Assembly (NCBI RefSeq): GCF_000067205.1
Contig: NC_010170.1
Location: forward strand, 496,001-560,000
Length of the DNA stretch: 64,000 nucleotides
Reading direction: 5' to 3'
Source of the DNA: Bordetella petrii
GTDB taxonomy: Bacteria > Pseudomonadota > Gammaproteobacteria > Burkholderiales > Burkholderiaceae_B
The notes below the pieces were generated by a model, which ran no database searches, had not been told where the DNA came from, and saw nothing but the letters and a program-made list of their open reading frames with translations. Position numbers and translations under genes: made by a program. This document shows positions 1-7,432 of this stretch, piece after piece (the first letter of the stretch is position 1; every line of letters begins with the position of its first letter).

Positions 1-2
1 CG

Positions 3-701
3 CGGGCGTTGCCCCTGGAGGGCGCCATCGAATTCCGGTCGGTGCGGTTCGCCTATCCGGCGCCGGCCGGCCAGTCCGGCGGGCCGGTGTTGGACGGCGC
101 CAGCCTGCGGATCGCACCCGGCGAGCGCGTTGCCATTACCGGCCCCAGCGGCGCCGGCAAGTCCACGCTGCTGCACCTGCTGCTGCGCCTGGAAGATCCG
201 CAGGCCGGCAGCGTGTGCTTCGGCGGGGTGGACGTGCGCGAGGCGGCGCAGGCGCAGCTGCATCGACGGGTGGCCTGGCTGGCGCAGGACGCGCCGGTAT
301 TCCTGGGCACTTTGCGCACCAACCTGCTGATCGGCGATCCTGGCGCTGACGACGCCGCGCTGTGGGGTGCGCTGGACGCGGCCGGCCTGGGAGATTTCGT
401 GCGCGGCCTGCCCGACGGCCTGGACACCTGGGCCGGCGAGACTGGCGCCAGCCTGTCGGCGGGCCAGGCGCGCCGCCTGTGCCTGGCGCGCGCCTTGCTT
501 GCACCCGCGCCGGTGCTGGCGCTGGACGAGCCGACCGCCGGGCTGGACGAAACCGCGCAGGCGGCGTTTTTCAACGACCTGGCGCGGGCCACGCGTGGCC
601 GCACAGTGCTGCTGGTTACGCACGCCGCCTTGCCGCCCGGCGCCGTGCACCGCACCCTGGTCCTGCGCGGCGGCCGCCTGGCGGCCGCTGATCTGGCCTA
701 A
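3..701 (+). CDS. cydC: CydC-type ABC exporter ATPase domain, 5' end outside window
   Basis: This is the C-terminal nucleotide-binding domain of an ABC exporter half-transporter; the reading frame is open to the left edge, so the membrane domain lies outside. Visible motifs are Walker A GPSGAGKST, signature LSAGQ, Walker B VLALDEPTAG and the H-loop VTHAAL. The order and the shortened, divergent signature fit CydC, which with CydD exports cysteine and glutathione to the periplasm and is needed for cytochrome bd assembly. Other exporter ATPases such as MsbA-like proteins cannot be excluded without the missing N-terminus. The gene ends 57 bases before apt. Confidence 0.75.
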   Translation, partial: RALPLEGAIEFRSVRFAYPAPAGQSGGPVLDGASLRIAPGERVAITGPSGAGKSTLLHLLLRLEDPQAGSVCFGGVDVREAAQAQLHRRVAWLAQDAPVFLGTLRTNLLIGDPGADDAALWGALDAAGLGDFVRGLPDGLDTWAGETGASLSAGQARRLCLARALLAPAPVLALDEPTAGLDETAQAAFFNDLARATRGRTVLLVTHAALPPGAVHRTLVLRGGRLAAADLA

Positions 702-758
702 CCGCCTGGGCACGGTTATAGTTCGCGTTGCTTCATTCTCTCTATCCGGGGCGTGCCC

Positions 759-1307
759 ATGCAGACCGACACCGCCGAGCTCATCCGGCGCACCATCCGC
801 AGCGTCCCCGACTGGCCCCGCCCCGGCGTGGTGTTCCGCGACATTACCCCGTTGCTGCAAGACCCGCGCACGTTCCGCGTTCTGATCGACCTGTTCGTCT
901 ATCGCTACATGCGCCAGCGCCTCGACCTGGTGGCCGGCGTGGATGCGCGCGGCTTCATCATCGGCAGCGTGCTGGCCTACGAGCTGAACCTGGGGTTCGT
1001 GCCGGTGCGCAAGCAGGGCAAGCTGCCGTATCGCACGGTGGCCGAGTCGTACACCCTGGAATACGGTAACTCGTCAGTGGAAATGCACACCGATTCGGTG
1101 CGTACCGGCCAGCGCGTGCTGCTGGTGGACGACCTGATCGCTACTGGCGGCACCATGCTGGCGGCCATCAAGCTGCTGCAGCGGCTGGGCGCCAACGTGG
1201 TCGAAGCCGCCGCCATCATCGACCTGCCCGAACTGGGCGGCTCGGGCAAGGTGGCGGCCACGGGCACGCCGCTGTTCACCGTGTGCAGCTACGACAGCGC
1301 TGAATAG
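759..1307 (+). CDS. apt: Adenine phosphoribosyltransferase
   Basis: Converts adenine and PRPP to AMP and pyrophosphate in cytoplasmic purine salvage. The 182-residue protein has the normal length for the family. The PRPP-binding signature [13 protein letters not shown] lies at residues 120-132, and the N-terminal adenine-binding region carries [20 protein letters not shown]. An in-frame GTG at 753 would add two residues; the ATG at 759 is preferred. No clear Shine-Dalgarno sequence is visible. The gene is convergent with the LysR gene that follows, 55 bases away, and no strong terminator hairpin is seen between them. Confidence 0.96.
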
Positions 1308-1362
1308 CGTAATTGCGCAAAATGGCGCGAAATGACGCCCGGGGGGCGTGTGCCGGGCCGCG

Positions 1363-2280
1363 CTAGGCGGCTTCGCTCATGGCCCACGAGCCGGGCTCGG
1401 CCAGGCGCGGCTGGATGAAATCGAGAAAGGCGCGCGTCTTGGCGGGAATGGTGCGCGACGGCATCAGCGCAAACAGGGGAATGGGCGTCAGGCTCCAGTC
1501 GGGCAACACGGGCACCAGCCCGCGGTTGCGGATCGGCTGGCCGATCGCGTCGAACACCAATAGCGGGGCAATGCCCAGGCCCTGGCTTGCCAGGCGCGAC
1601 AGGATGCCGACATTATTGGCCGCCAGGCGGCCCGACACCGCCACGCGCTCGACCTTTTCCCCGGAATGCAGCACCCAGTACGAAAATGCTTCGCTCATGG
1701 CAGGGCGCAGGCATTCGTGATGGCCCAGGTCAGAGGGCACGCGGGGCACGCCGTGCCGCTCCAGGTATTGCGGCGAGGCATACAGGCGATGCTTCATCAG
1801 CATGATCTGGCGCGCCACCAGGCTGGAGTCCGGCTGGCGGCCAAAGCGCAGCACCAGGTCGAACGGATTGCTGATGGGGTCGATGTGCTGCATGTTCAGG
1901 TCGAAATCGCATTCGATGTCCGGGTGCTGCGTGCGGAACTCCCGGATCACGGCCGGCAGGAACAGCTGCGCCAGGCTCGACGGCATGGACACGCGCAGGC
2001 GCCCCTTGGGCTGGGCCGCCATGTCCAGCAGCTGGTCATGCGCCACGCGCGCTTCTTCCACGATGGGGCGGCATCGCTCGAAATACACCAGGCCGGCCTC
2101 GGTGAGCTCGATGCGCCGGGTGCTGCGGTTCAAGAGCTTCATGCCGATGTTCTGCTCAAGCTCGCTGACGCGCCGCGACAGCGTCGAGGCGGGCATGTTC
2201 AAGGCTTCTGCGGCGTGGCTGAAGTTCTTGCGCTTGGCGACCTCGACAAAAAGCGCGATGTCGTTTAGCTGGATATCCAT
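1363..2280 (-). CDS. LysR-family transcriptional regulator
   Basis: A 305-residue LysR-type regulator. The N-terminal winged helix-turn-helix spans about residues 5-63 (FVEVAKRKNFSHAAEALNMP then STLSRRVSELEQNIG), followed by a periplasmic-binding-protein-like effector domain from about residue 90. The sequence resembles the subgroup with DsdC/DmlR-like local regulators. It is divergent from the DUF4148 gene at 2542; the 260-base gap contains a perfect 14-base palindrome at 2432-2445. The effector is unknown and the target may be either its own gene or the divergent gene. Confidence 0.9.
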   Translation of the reverse strand: MDIQLNDIALFVEVAKRKNFSHAAEALNMPASTLSRRVSELEQNIGMKLLNRSTRRIELTEAGLVYFERCRPIVEEARVAHDQLLDMAAQPKGRLRVSMPSSLAQLFLPAVIREFRTQHPDIECDFDLNMQHIDPISNPFDLVLRFGRQPDSSLVARQIMLMKHRLYASPQYLERHGVPRVPSDLGHHECLRPAMSEAFSYWVLHSGEKVERVAVSGRLAANNVGILSRLASQGLGIAPLLVFDAIGQPIRNRGLVPVLPDWSLTPIPLFALMPSRTIPAKTRAFLDFIQPRLAEPGSWAMSEAA

Positions 2281-2431
2281 GATGGCTTCTGCGGGGATTC
2301 AACTGCCAGATGGAGAACATATCTCATCACGAGGCAAATATTGTTCACCAAAAATGGAAAAGTCTGTTCCGCCGCGGCGGCGTTGGACGCCGGCTTCCCG
2401 GGCGAAGGGGCTGAAGAACCCGCGTCGCGGA

Positions 2432-2445
2432 TTCCATTAATGGAA
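2432..2445. promoter_or_regulatory. Perfect palindrome in divergent promoter region
   Basis: The 14-base sequence TTCCATTAATGGAA is its own reverse complement. It lies between the LysR gene and the DUF4148 gene, about 95 bases upstream of the latter. A and T runs flank it on both sides, and a related string, GTTCACCAAAAATGGAA, occurs at about 2342. LysR proteins bind interrupted dyads in such gaps, so this is a plausible operator, but no binding evidence exists here. Confidence 0.35.
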
Positions 2446-2541
2446 AAATGTTCGCCAAATCCAGGGTTTTTACTGAGTCCTGGTCGCCGGATACTGCCCG
2501 CATGGCGCCGCCGCGCCGGTTTGTATTCCAGGAGAAGTATG

Positions 2542-2919
2542 ATGAAAGCCCTGCTGGCCGCCTTGATGGCCACGACCCTCACGGTGACAGGAATGTCCGC
2601 TCACGCCGAAGGCAAGACCCGCGCCCAGGTGCGCGCCGAACTGGCTGCCGCCAAGGCGGCCGGCGAAGTGTCGTTCGGCGAACTCGACTATCCGCCCGAG
2701 CAGCGGGTGACCACGCACAAGACCCGCGAGCAGGTGCGCGCCGAGCTGGCCCAGGCCCGCGCGGCCGGCGAACTCAGTTCGGGCGAGCTGGACTATCCGC
2801 CCGAACAGCGTCCCGCCACCCACAAGACGCGCGCCCAGGTGCGCGCCGAACTGGCCGCCGCCAAGGCTGCCGGCGAGGTCAGTTTCGGCGACCTCGACTA
2901 CCCGCCGTCCGATCGCTGA
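2542..2919 (+). CDS. Secreted DUF4148 protein with three 35-residue repeats
   Basis: A small exported protein. The N-terminus is a signal peptide (MKALLAALMATTLTVTGMSA, cleavage likely after AHA). The mature part is almost entirely three tandem units of 35 residues, each starting KTR(A/E)QVRAELA and ending in G(E/D)LDYPP. This motif is typical of DUF4148 proteins, common in Burkholderiales and usually present once. Two adjacent ATGs exist (2539 and 2542); AGGAG at 2530-2534 has better spacing to 2542. The function is unknown and the location is probably periplasmic. The near-identical DNA units of 105 bases suggest recent duplication. Confidence 0.85.
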   Translation: MKALLAALMATTLTVTGMSAHAEGKTRAQVRAELAAAKAAGEVSFGELDYPPEQRVTTHKTREQVRAELAQARAAGELSSGELDYPPEQRPATHKTRAQVRAELAAAKAAGEVSFGDLDYPPSDR

Positions 2920-3234
2920 GCCCGCTTTGGGCGCTGCCGGCGCCCAAACTTGTACGAGTGTTGCTGGATTGCAACGCCAGCGGCGCTCCAAGAAACCCTG
3001 GCCGCCGCTGGCGCCGACCCGCCGAAATCAGCCGTACGCCAGGGGAAATCTGAGTCCGGGGCAGGGCGCCAGCCGCTTTACTCGCATTTTTGAAAAACAA
3101 CTCTCCAAATTCGTGGTTAATCCCTATTGCGGTTGGAAAGATACTTTTACTCGTGCATGCGCCGTTTGGCCTCGCCTAGGGCCAGCCAGGTTGCGCATGG
3201 CCTTTCCTGTCACTCTGCTTTAGGAAAACTCATC
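2920..3234. other. Intergenic region upstream of porin
   Basis: This 315-base gap follows the DUF4148 gene. It begins with a GC-rich hairpin at 2926-2948. The last 150 bases are relatively AT-rich and should carry the porin promoter, but no convincing -35/-10 pair can be named by eye. A purine-rich ribosome site (AGGA at 3222-3225) precedes the porin start. No gene or RNA was recognised. Confidence 0.5.
2926..2948 (+). terminator. Hairpin after DUF4148 gene
   Basis: TTTGGGCGC at 2926-2934 pairs perfectly with GCGCCCAAA at 2940-2948 around a 5-base loop, just after the stop codon. There is no following T run, so it is either a weak terminator or an mRNA 3'-end stabiliser. Confidence 0.45.
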
Positions 3235-4353
3235 ATGAAAAAAACGCTACTGGCCGTTGCGCTGGCTGCCGGCTTCGCAGGCGTGGCCCAAGCCGAGACC
3301 TCGGTCACGCTGTACGGCCTGATTGACGCGGGTATCGGTTACAACCAAGTCAAGGGCTCCAATGGCGACAAAGCCAGCCGTATCGGCGCCGTGGACGGCG
3401 TGAACAGCGGCTCGCGTTTCGGCCTGCGCGGCGTGGAAGACCTGGGCGATGGCCTGAAGGCGCTCTTCACCCTGGAAGGCGGTTTCTCGCCCAACAACGG
3501 CACGTCCTCGCAAGGCGGCCGCCTGTTCGGCCGTCAAGCCACCGTCGGCCTGCAAAGCGACAGCTGGGGCCAACTGGACTTCGGCCGTCAAACCAACCTG
3601 GCCTCGAAGTACTTCGCCGGCATCGACCCCTCGGGCATCAGCTACGACCAGGCCACCATGGGCACGTCGTTCAGCTCGGCCAACACTGTCCGCCTGGACA
3701 ACATGGTGCTGTACCAAACCCCGTCGTTCTCGGGCTTCAAGTTCGGCGTCGGCTACTCCTTCAATGCTGACGACAACGCCACCACCGGCGGCGGCTTCCG
3801 CACCAACAACAACAACCGTGTCGTGACGGTTGGCGCCCGCTACCAGAATGGCCCGTTGGATGTGGCCCTGTCGTACGACAACCTGCGTGCGGACAGCAGC
3901 CGCACCAAGGGCCAGTACGACACCGACAACGTCCAGTCGTACATCATCGGCGCTGCCTACGATTTCGAAGTGGTCAAGGTCTCGGCCGCGTTCGGCCAGA
4001 CGTTTGACGGCTGGTTCGTCGGCACGAACATCGATGGCCTGAGCGACGTCGACGGCACGGGGCTGGGCAGCTGGAAACTGGCCGACGGCTCGCGCGTCAA
4101 CTCGTACCTGCTGGGCATCAGCGCCCCGATCGGCGGCGCCAGCAACATCTGGGCGTCCTGGCAGCGTGCCGACATCAACAACAGCCGTCTGGCTGGCGAC
4201 GATGCCACGAGCAACACGTTCAGCCTGGGCTACACCTACGACCTGAGCAAGCGCACCAACCTGTACGCGATGGGTTCGTACGGCGACAACTGGGCTTTCC
4301 AGGAAGACCAGCGCAGCACCGCTGTGGCCGTCGGCCTGCGTCACCGCTTCTAA
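3235..4353 (+). CDS. Outer-membrane general porin
   Basis: A 372-residue trimeric-porin-type beta barrel that passes small hydrophilic solutes through the outer membrane. It has a 20-residue signal peptide (MKKTLLAVALAAGFAGVAQA) then ETSVTLYGLIDAGI, the conserved first strand of Gram-negative porins of beta-proteobacteria. The protein ends in HRF, the terminal aromatic residue recognised by the BAM complex. Internal motifs SGSRFGLRGVEDLG and FGRQATVGL are family hallmarks. The ATG at 3235 is preceded by AGGA nine bases upstream and begins the signal peptide. The codon choice is biased, as in highly expressed genes. A strong terminator follows. Confidence 0.95.
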   Translation: MKKTLLAVALAAGFAGVAQAETSVTLYGLIDAGIGYNQVKGSNGDKASRIGAVDGVNSGSRFGLRGVEDLGDGLKALFTLEGGFSPNNGTSSQGGRLFGRQATVGLQSDSWGQLDFGRQTNLASKYFAGIDPSGISYDQATMGTSFSSANTVRLDNMVLYQTPSFSGFKFGVGYSFNADDNATTGGGFRTNNNNRVVTVGARYQNGPLDVALSYDNLRADSSRTKGQYDTDNVQSYIIGAAYDFEVVKVSAAFGQTFDGWFVGTNIDGLSDVDGTGLGSWKLADGSRVNSYLLGISAPIGGASNIWASWQRADINNSRLAGDDATSNTFSLGYTYDLSKRTNLYAMGSYGDNWAFQEDQRSTAVAVGLRHRF

Positions 4354-4463
4354 GTACTTCACATGTCCCGGCGCGGGTTGACGAACGCGTGGCTTTCTCC
4401 GCTGGCCATCGAGTGACAACTGACCCCGCGAAGGTTTGCGCCGGGCGTGTGAGTGCCTAGATA

Positions 4464-4493
4464 GGGGGCCTCTTTGGAGGCCCCCACTTTTTT
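4464..4493 (+). terminator. Rho-independent terminator of porin gene
   Basis: GGGGGCCTC at 4464-4472 pairs with GAGGCCCCC at 4477-4485 around a four-base loop, followed by a run of six T residues at 4488-4493. The T run is on the plus strand, so it serves the porin transcript; ilvA converges from the other side. Confidence 0.9.
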
Positions 4494-4500
4494 GGGCAGC

Positions 4501-6009
4501 TTACAAGAACAGCTTGTAGGCCGGGTTGTCGGTTTCGTTCCAGTGCGGATAGCCCAGTTCGGCGACGAACGTCTTGAACTGCTTCTTGTCCGAGGGCGGC
4601 ACCTGGATGCCTATCAGGATGCGGCCGTAGTCGGCCCCCTGATTGCGGTAATGGAACAGGCTGATGTTCCAGTCGGGATTCATGGCGTTCAGGAAGCGCA
4701 TCAGCGCGCCCGGGCGCTCGGGGAATTCGAAGCGGTACAACAGCTCGTGGCTGGCCAGCGCCGAGCGGCCGCCCACCATGTGGCGCAAGTGGGTCTTGGC
4801 CATTTCGTCGTGGGTGAGATCGAGCGTGTCGAAGCCATTGCGGCGAAAATTGGCCGCGATCTTGTCAGACTCGGCCGGCGAGTTGACCTGCAGCCCCACG
4901 AAGACATGGGCGCGCTGGGCGTCGGATATACGGTAGTTGAATTCCGTGACGCTGCGGTGCCCGACCAGTTCGCAGAAGCGGCGGAAGCTGCCGCGCTGCT
5001 CGGGCAGCGTGACGGCGAACACCGCCTCGCGCATTTCGCCCACTTCGGCGCGTTCGGCCACGAAGCGCAGGCGGTCGAAGTTCATGTTGGCGCCGCACGC
5101 GATGGCGATCAGGGTCTTGCCTTTGAGCTTGTGTTGGGCGGCGTACTGCTTGGCCGCCGCCACCGCCATGGCGCCGGCGGGCTCCAGCACGCTGCGTGTG
5201 TCCTGGAAAACGTCTTTGATGGCGGCGCAGATGGCGTCGGTGTCGACCACCACGAAATCGTCGACGTACTGGCGGGTCAGGCGGAAGGTTTCGGCGCCCA
5301 CCATCTTGACCGCGGTGCCGTCCGAGAACAGGCCCACGTCGTTGAGCTGCACGCGGCGCCCGGCGCGCACGCTGCGCAGCATGGCGTCGGAATCTTCGGT
5401 CTGCACGCCGATGATCTTGATTTCGGGGCGCAATTGCTTCACGTACGCCGCCACCCCCGACACCAGCCCGCCGCCGCCGATGGCGACGAAGATGGCGTCG
5501 ATGGGGCCGGGATGCTGGCGCAGGATTTCCATGCCCACCGTGCCCTGGCCGGCGATCACGTCGGGATCGTCGAAGGGGTGCACGAAGGTGAGTTTTTCTT
5601 TCTTTTCCAGCGTCTGGGCGTGTGCGTAGGCGTCTGAGAAGCTTTCGCCGGCCAGCACCACTTCGCCGCCCAGCCGGCGCACCGCGTCGATCTTGACCTG
5701 CGGGCTGGTGGTGGGCATGACGATGACGGCCCGGCAGCCCAGCCGCGCCGCCGCCAGCGCCACGCCCTGGGCGTGGTTGCCGGCCGAGGCGGCAATGACC
5801 CCGCGGCTGCGCGCCGCCGGCGCCAGGTTGGCCATTTTGTTGTAGGCCCCGCGCAGCTTGAAGCTGAACACCGCCTGGGTATCTTCACGCTTGAGCAGCA
5901 CCGTGTTCGAAATTCGCTGGGACAGCAGGGGAGCGGATTCGAGGGGGGATTCGACGGCGACGTCGTAGACCTTGGAGGTCAGGATGCGTTTCAGATAATC
6001 GGCGGACAT
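4501..6009 (-). CDS. ilvA: Threonine deaminase, biosynthetic
   Basis: Converts L-threonine to 2-oxobutanoate and ammonia, the first step of isoleucine synthesis. This 502-residue PLP enzyme of fold type II has the PLP lysine in SFKLRGAYNKM (K51) and a glycine-rich phosphate loop AIGGGGLVSG near residue 180. The catalytic domain runs to about residue 325. The C-terminal 170 residues form the two ACT-like regulatory modules (for example RPGALMRFLNAM), so this is the isoleucine-inhibited biosynthetic form, not the short catabolic one. It is convergent with the porin and divergent from yqaA across a repeat-rich gap. Confidence 0.96.
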   Translation of the reverse strand: MSADYLKRILTSKVYDVAVESPLESAPLLSQRISNTVLLKREDTQAVFSFKLRGAYNKMANLAPAARSRGVIAASAGNHAQGVALAAARLGCRAVIVMPTTSPQVKIDAVRRLGGEVVLAGESFSDAYAHAQTLEKKEKLTFVHPFDDPDVIAGQGTVGMEILRQHPGPIDAIFVAIGGGGLVSGVAAYVKQLRPEIKIIGVQTEDSDAMLRSVRAGRRVQLNDVGLFSDGTAVKMVGAETFRLTRQYVDDFVVVDTDAICAAIKDVFQDTRSVLEPAGAMAVAAAKQYAAQHKLKGKTLIAIACGANMNFDRLRFVAERAEVGEMREAVFAVTLPEQRGSFRRFCELVGHRSVTEFNYRISDAQRAHVFVGLQVNSPAESDKIAANFRRNGFDTLDLTHDEMAKTHLRHMVGGRSALASHELLYRFEFPERPGALMRFLNAMNPDWNISLFHYRNQGADYGRILIGIQVPPSDKKQFKTFVAELGYPHWNETDNPAYKLFL

Positions 6010-6132
6010 GGCGACGCAAAGAGCGGTGACAGAGGGGGGAAAAAGGCGTCAGGCAGAATATCACACGGGGCCTGGGTGCTTCTTGCGTCGGGTGGGCAGT
6101 TGTTCTTGTGGCGTCGCGGCGGGTAGGCGCAA

Positions 6133-6247
6133 GCGTTGCTGGGAAGGGCAGGGTTTTCGCATTGTTGGGCCGCCGGGTGAGGAAGGGAAAAAATCTTGCG
6201 GGGCCGACGCGCGACGCCGCCCTGCGCGGCGCCGCACGCCATTCAAA
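6133..6247 (+). repeat. Left arm of long imperfect inverted repeat
   Basis: This stretch matches the reverse complement of 6401-6515 over most of its length by eye. The best block is at 6166-6208, with shared strings GGGCCGCCGGG, GGAAGGGAAAAAA and TCTTGCGGGGCCG. The two copies flank the palindrome pair. It could be a dispersed repeat present twice in opposite orientation, or one mobile cassette with long terminal arms. Confidence 0.75.
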
Positions 6248-6270
6248 TGGCAGCATGCGTGCCAGTACAA

Positions 6271-6362
6271 GGTGTCAGGCTCCCGAAGGGTGCCTGACAC
6301 CGCATGACGGAGACGGCCGTGGCATGAGGCGGTGTCTGACACCCTGGCGGGAGTCAGACACC
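6271..6362. repeat. Pair of dispersed palindromes, type B then type A
   Basis: The type B palindrome at 6271-6301 has arms GGTGTCAGGC and GCCTGACACC. The type A palindrome at 6331-6362 has arms GGTGTCTGACACC and GTCAGACACC. They are separated by 29 bases. The same two types recur near 22270-22923, 37161-37272 and 58762-60336. Each would fold into a hairpin in DNA or RNA. Confidence 0.9.
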
Positions 6363-6400
6363 AGATATGCTACTGAACAGCAGCCTTGGCCTTTCGCGTT

Positions 6401-6515
6401 CTGAATGGCATTCGCGGCCGCGCTGGGCGGCCGCGAATGCCGGCCCCGCAAGATTTTTTTCCCTTCCCCTCCCGGCGGCCCAAAATGCAAGAACCGGGAT
6501 CGTCCCGGCGACGCT
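6401..6515 (-). repeat. Right arm of long imperfect inverted repeat
   Basis: This is the reverse-complement partner of 6133-6247. It also contains its own hairpin: GCATTCGCGGCCGC at 6408-6421 pairs perfectly with GCGGCCGCGAATGC at 6427-6440 around a five-base loop. Confidence 0.75.
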
Positions 6516-6657
6516 CCGATCATCCTTCACTGCGAGTCGTGGCGTGGGGGCGCGAGTGCCGCGGCGCCTCGGGGCCGGGTCCGGGCGCGCGGGGCGCCCG
6601 GACGGCACCGTGAAGCCAAGGCGCTCGCGCCCCCGCGCCGCGACGCGAGAAGAAAGA

Positions 6658-6742
6658 CGACCCCCCGCAAACCCGACCCCCCCGCAAACCCGACCCCCCC
6701 GCAAACCCGACCCCCCCGCACAACCCGGACCCCTCGCACAAC
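6658..6742 (+). repeat. C-rich 17-base tandem repeat
   Basis: About five head-to-tail units of CGACCCCCCCGCAAACC occur. The first lacks one C, units two and three are identical, and the last two have diverged. The array ends 46 bases before the yqaA-like start codon, in its untranslated leader. Homopolymeric C runs of six to seven make it prone to length variation. Confidence 0.85.
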
Positions 6743-6788
6743 GAGCCCCCACGACCCTCGCCCGGAACCAGCTAAACTGCCGCCCATC

Positions 6789-7352
6789 ATGGAACAAAGC
6801 CTGCTGAACGCCGTCCACTGGCTGCTGGCGCTGGTGGCCCTGCCCGAAGTCGGGCTGCCGGCCATTTTCGTGATCAGCATGGTTTCGGCGACTTTGCTGC
6901 CGCTGGGCTCCGAGCCGGCGGTGTTCGGCTTCGTGAAGCTGGCCCCCGACATGTTCTGGCCGGCCGTGCTGGTGGCCACCGTGGGCAATACCGTGGGGGG
7001 CGCCATCAGCTACGCCATGGGGCTGGGCGCCCACCGGGCGCTGGAGCGCTGGCGCGAAAAACACCCGCATCCGGCCGGCGCCGAGCCGGACCACCCGGCG
7101 GCCCGGCCCGGCGGGCCGGCCGATCGCATGCGCGGCCGGTGGCACCTGCATGCCCACGACTGGCTGCACCGCATGGGGCCGCCGGCGCTGCTGCTGTCCT
7201 GGCTGCCCGCCGTGGGCGACCCCCTGTGCGCCGTGGCCGGCTGGCTGCGGCTGGCCTTCTGGCCCAGCGTGCTGTACATGGCCATCGGCAAATTCGCCCG
7301 TTACACGGTTATGACCGCCGGGCTGCTGTGGTTCTTCCCCCAGCCCGTCTGA
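6789..7352 (+). CDS. YqaA/DedA-like (VTT domain) membrane protein
   Basis: A 187-residue inner-membrane protein related to the YqaA branch of the DedA/SNARE-associated (VTT) family, whose members are linked to lipid scrambling and envelope stress. There are hydrophobic segments at about residues 18-40, 50-75, 135-155 and 160-182. The conserved pattern LPLGSEP(A) sits near residue 40, with PAVGDPLCAVAGWLR in the C-terminal half. A hydrophilic linker rich in H, P and A at about 90-120 is longer than in many relatives. The ATG at 6789 is chosen because upstream codons are translated tandem repeat. Confidence 0.8.
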   Translation: MEQSLLNAVHWLLALVALPEVGLPAIFVISMVSATLLPLGSEPAVFGFVKLAPDMFWPAVLVATVGNTVGGAISYAMGLGAHRALERWREKHPHPAGAEPDHPAARPGGPADRMRGRWHLHAHDWLHRMGPPALLLSWLPAVGDPLCAVAGWLRLAFWPSVLYMAIGKFARYTVMTAGLLWFFPQPV

Positions 7353-7432
7353 GGCCGGGCGGGAGGGCGGCGGGCGGGCGGCCCGCACAATGTCATAAAA
7401 TGATTCTTTAAGGGCTTATTCCCCGGTTGTCC

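Larger units (their letters stand above)
6010..6788. other. Repeat-rich divergent intergenic region
   Basis: The 779 bases between the starts of ilvA and the yqaA-like gene contain no convincing gene. They hold two inverted copies of a roughly 115-base sequence (6133-6247 and 6401-6515), a pair of 31-32-base palindromes between them (6271-6301 and 6331-6362), and a C-rich 17-base tandem repeat (6658-6742). Promoters for both flanking genes must lie here or inside the repeats. Reading frames through this stretch look like translated repeats. Confidence 0.7.

Noticed and set aside
6405..6788. N-terminal extension of the yqaA-like gene rich in Pro, Arg and Thr
   Set aside because: The extension is translated inverted repeat and C-rich tandem repeat. 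The membrane domain starts right after the ATG at 6789.
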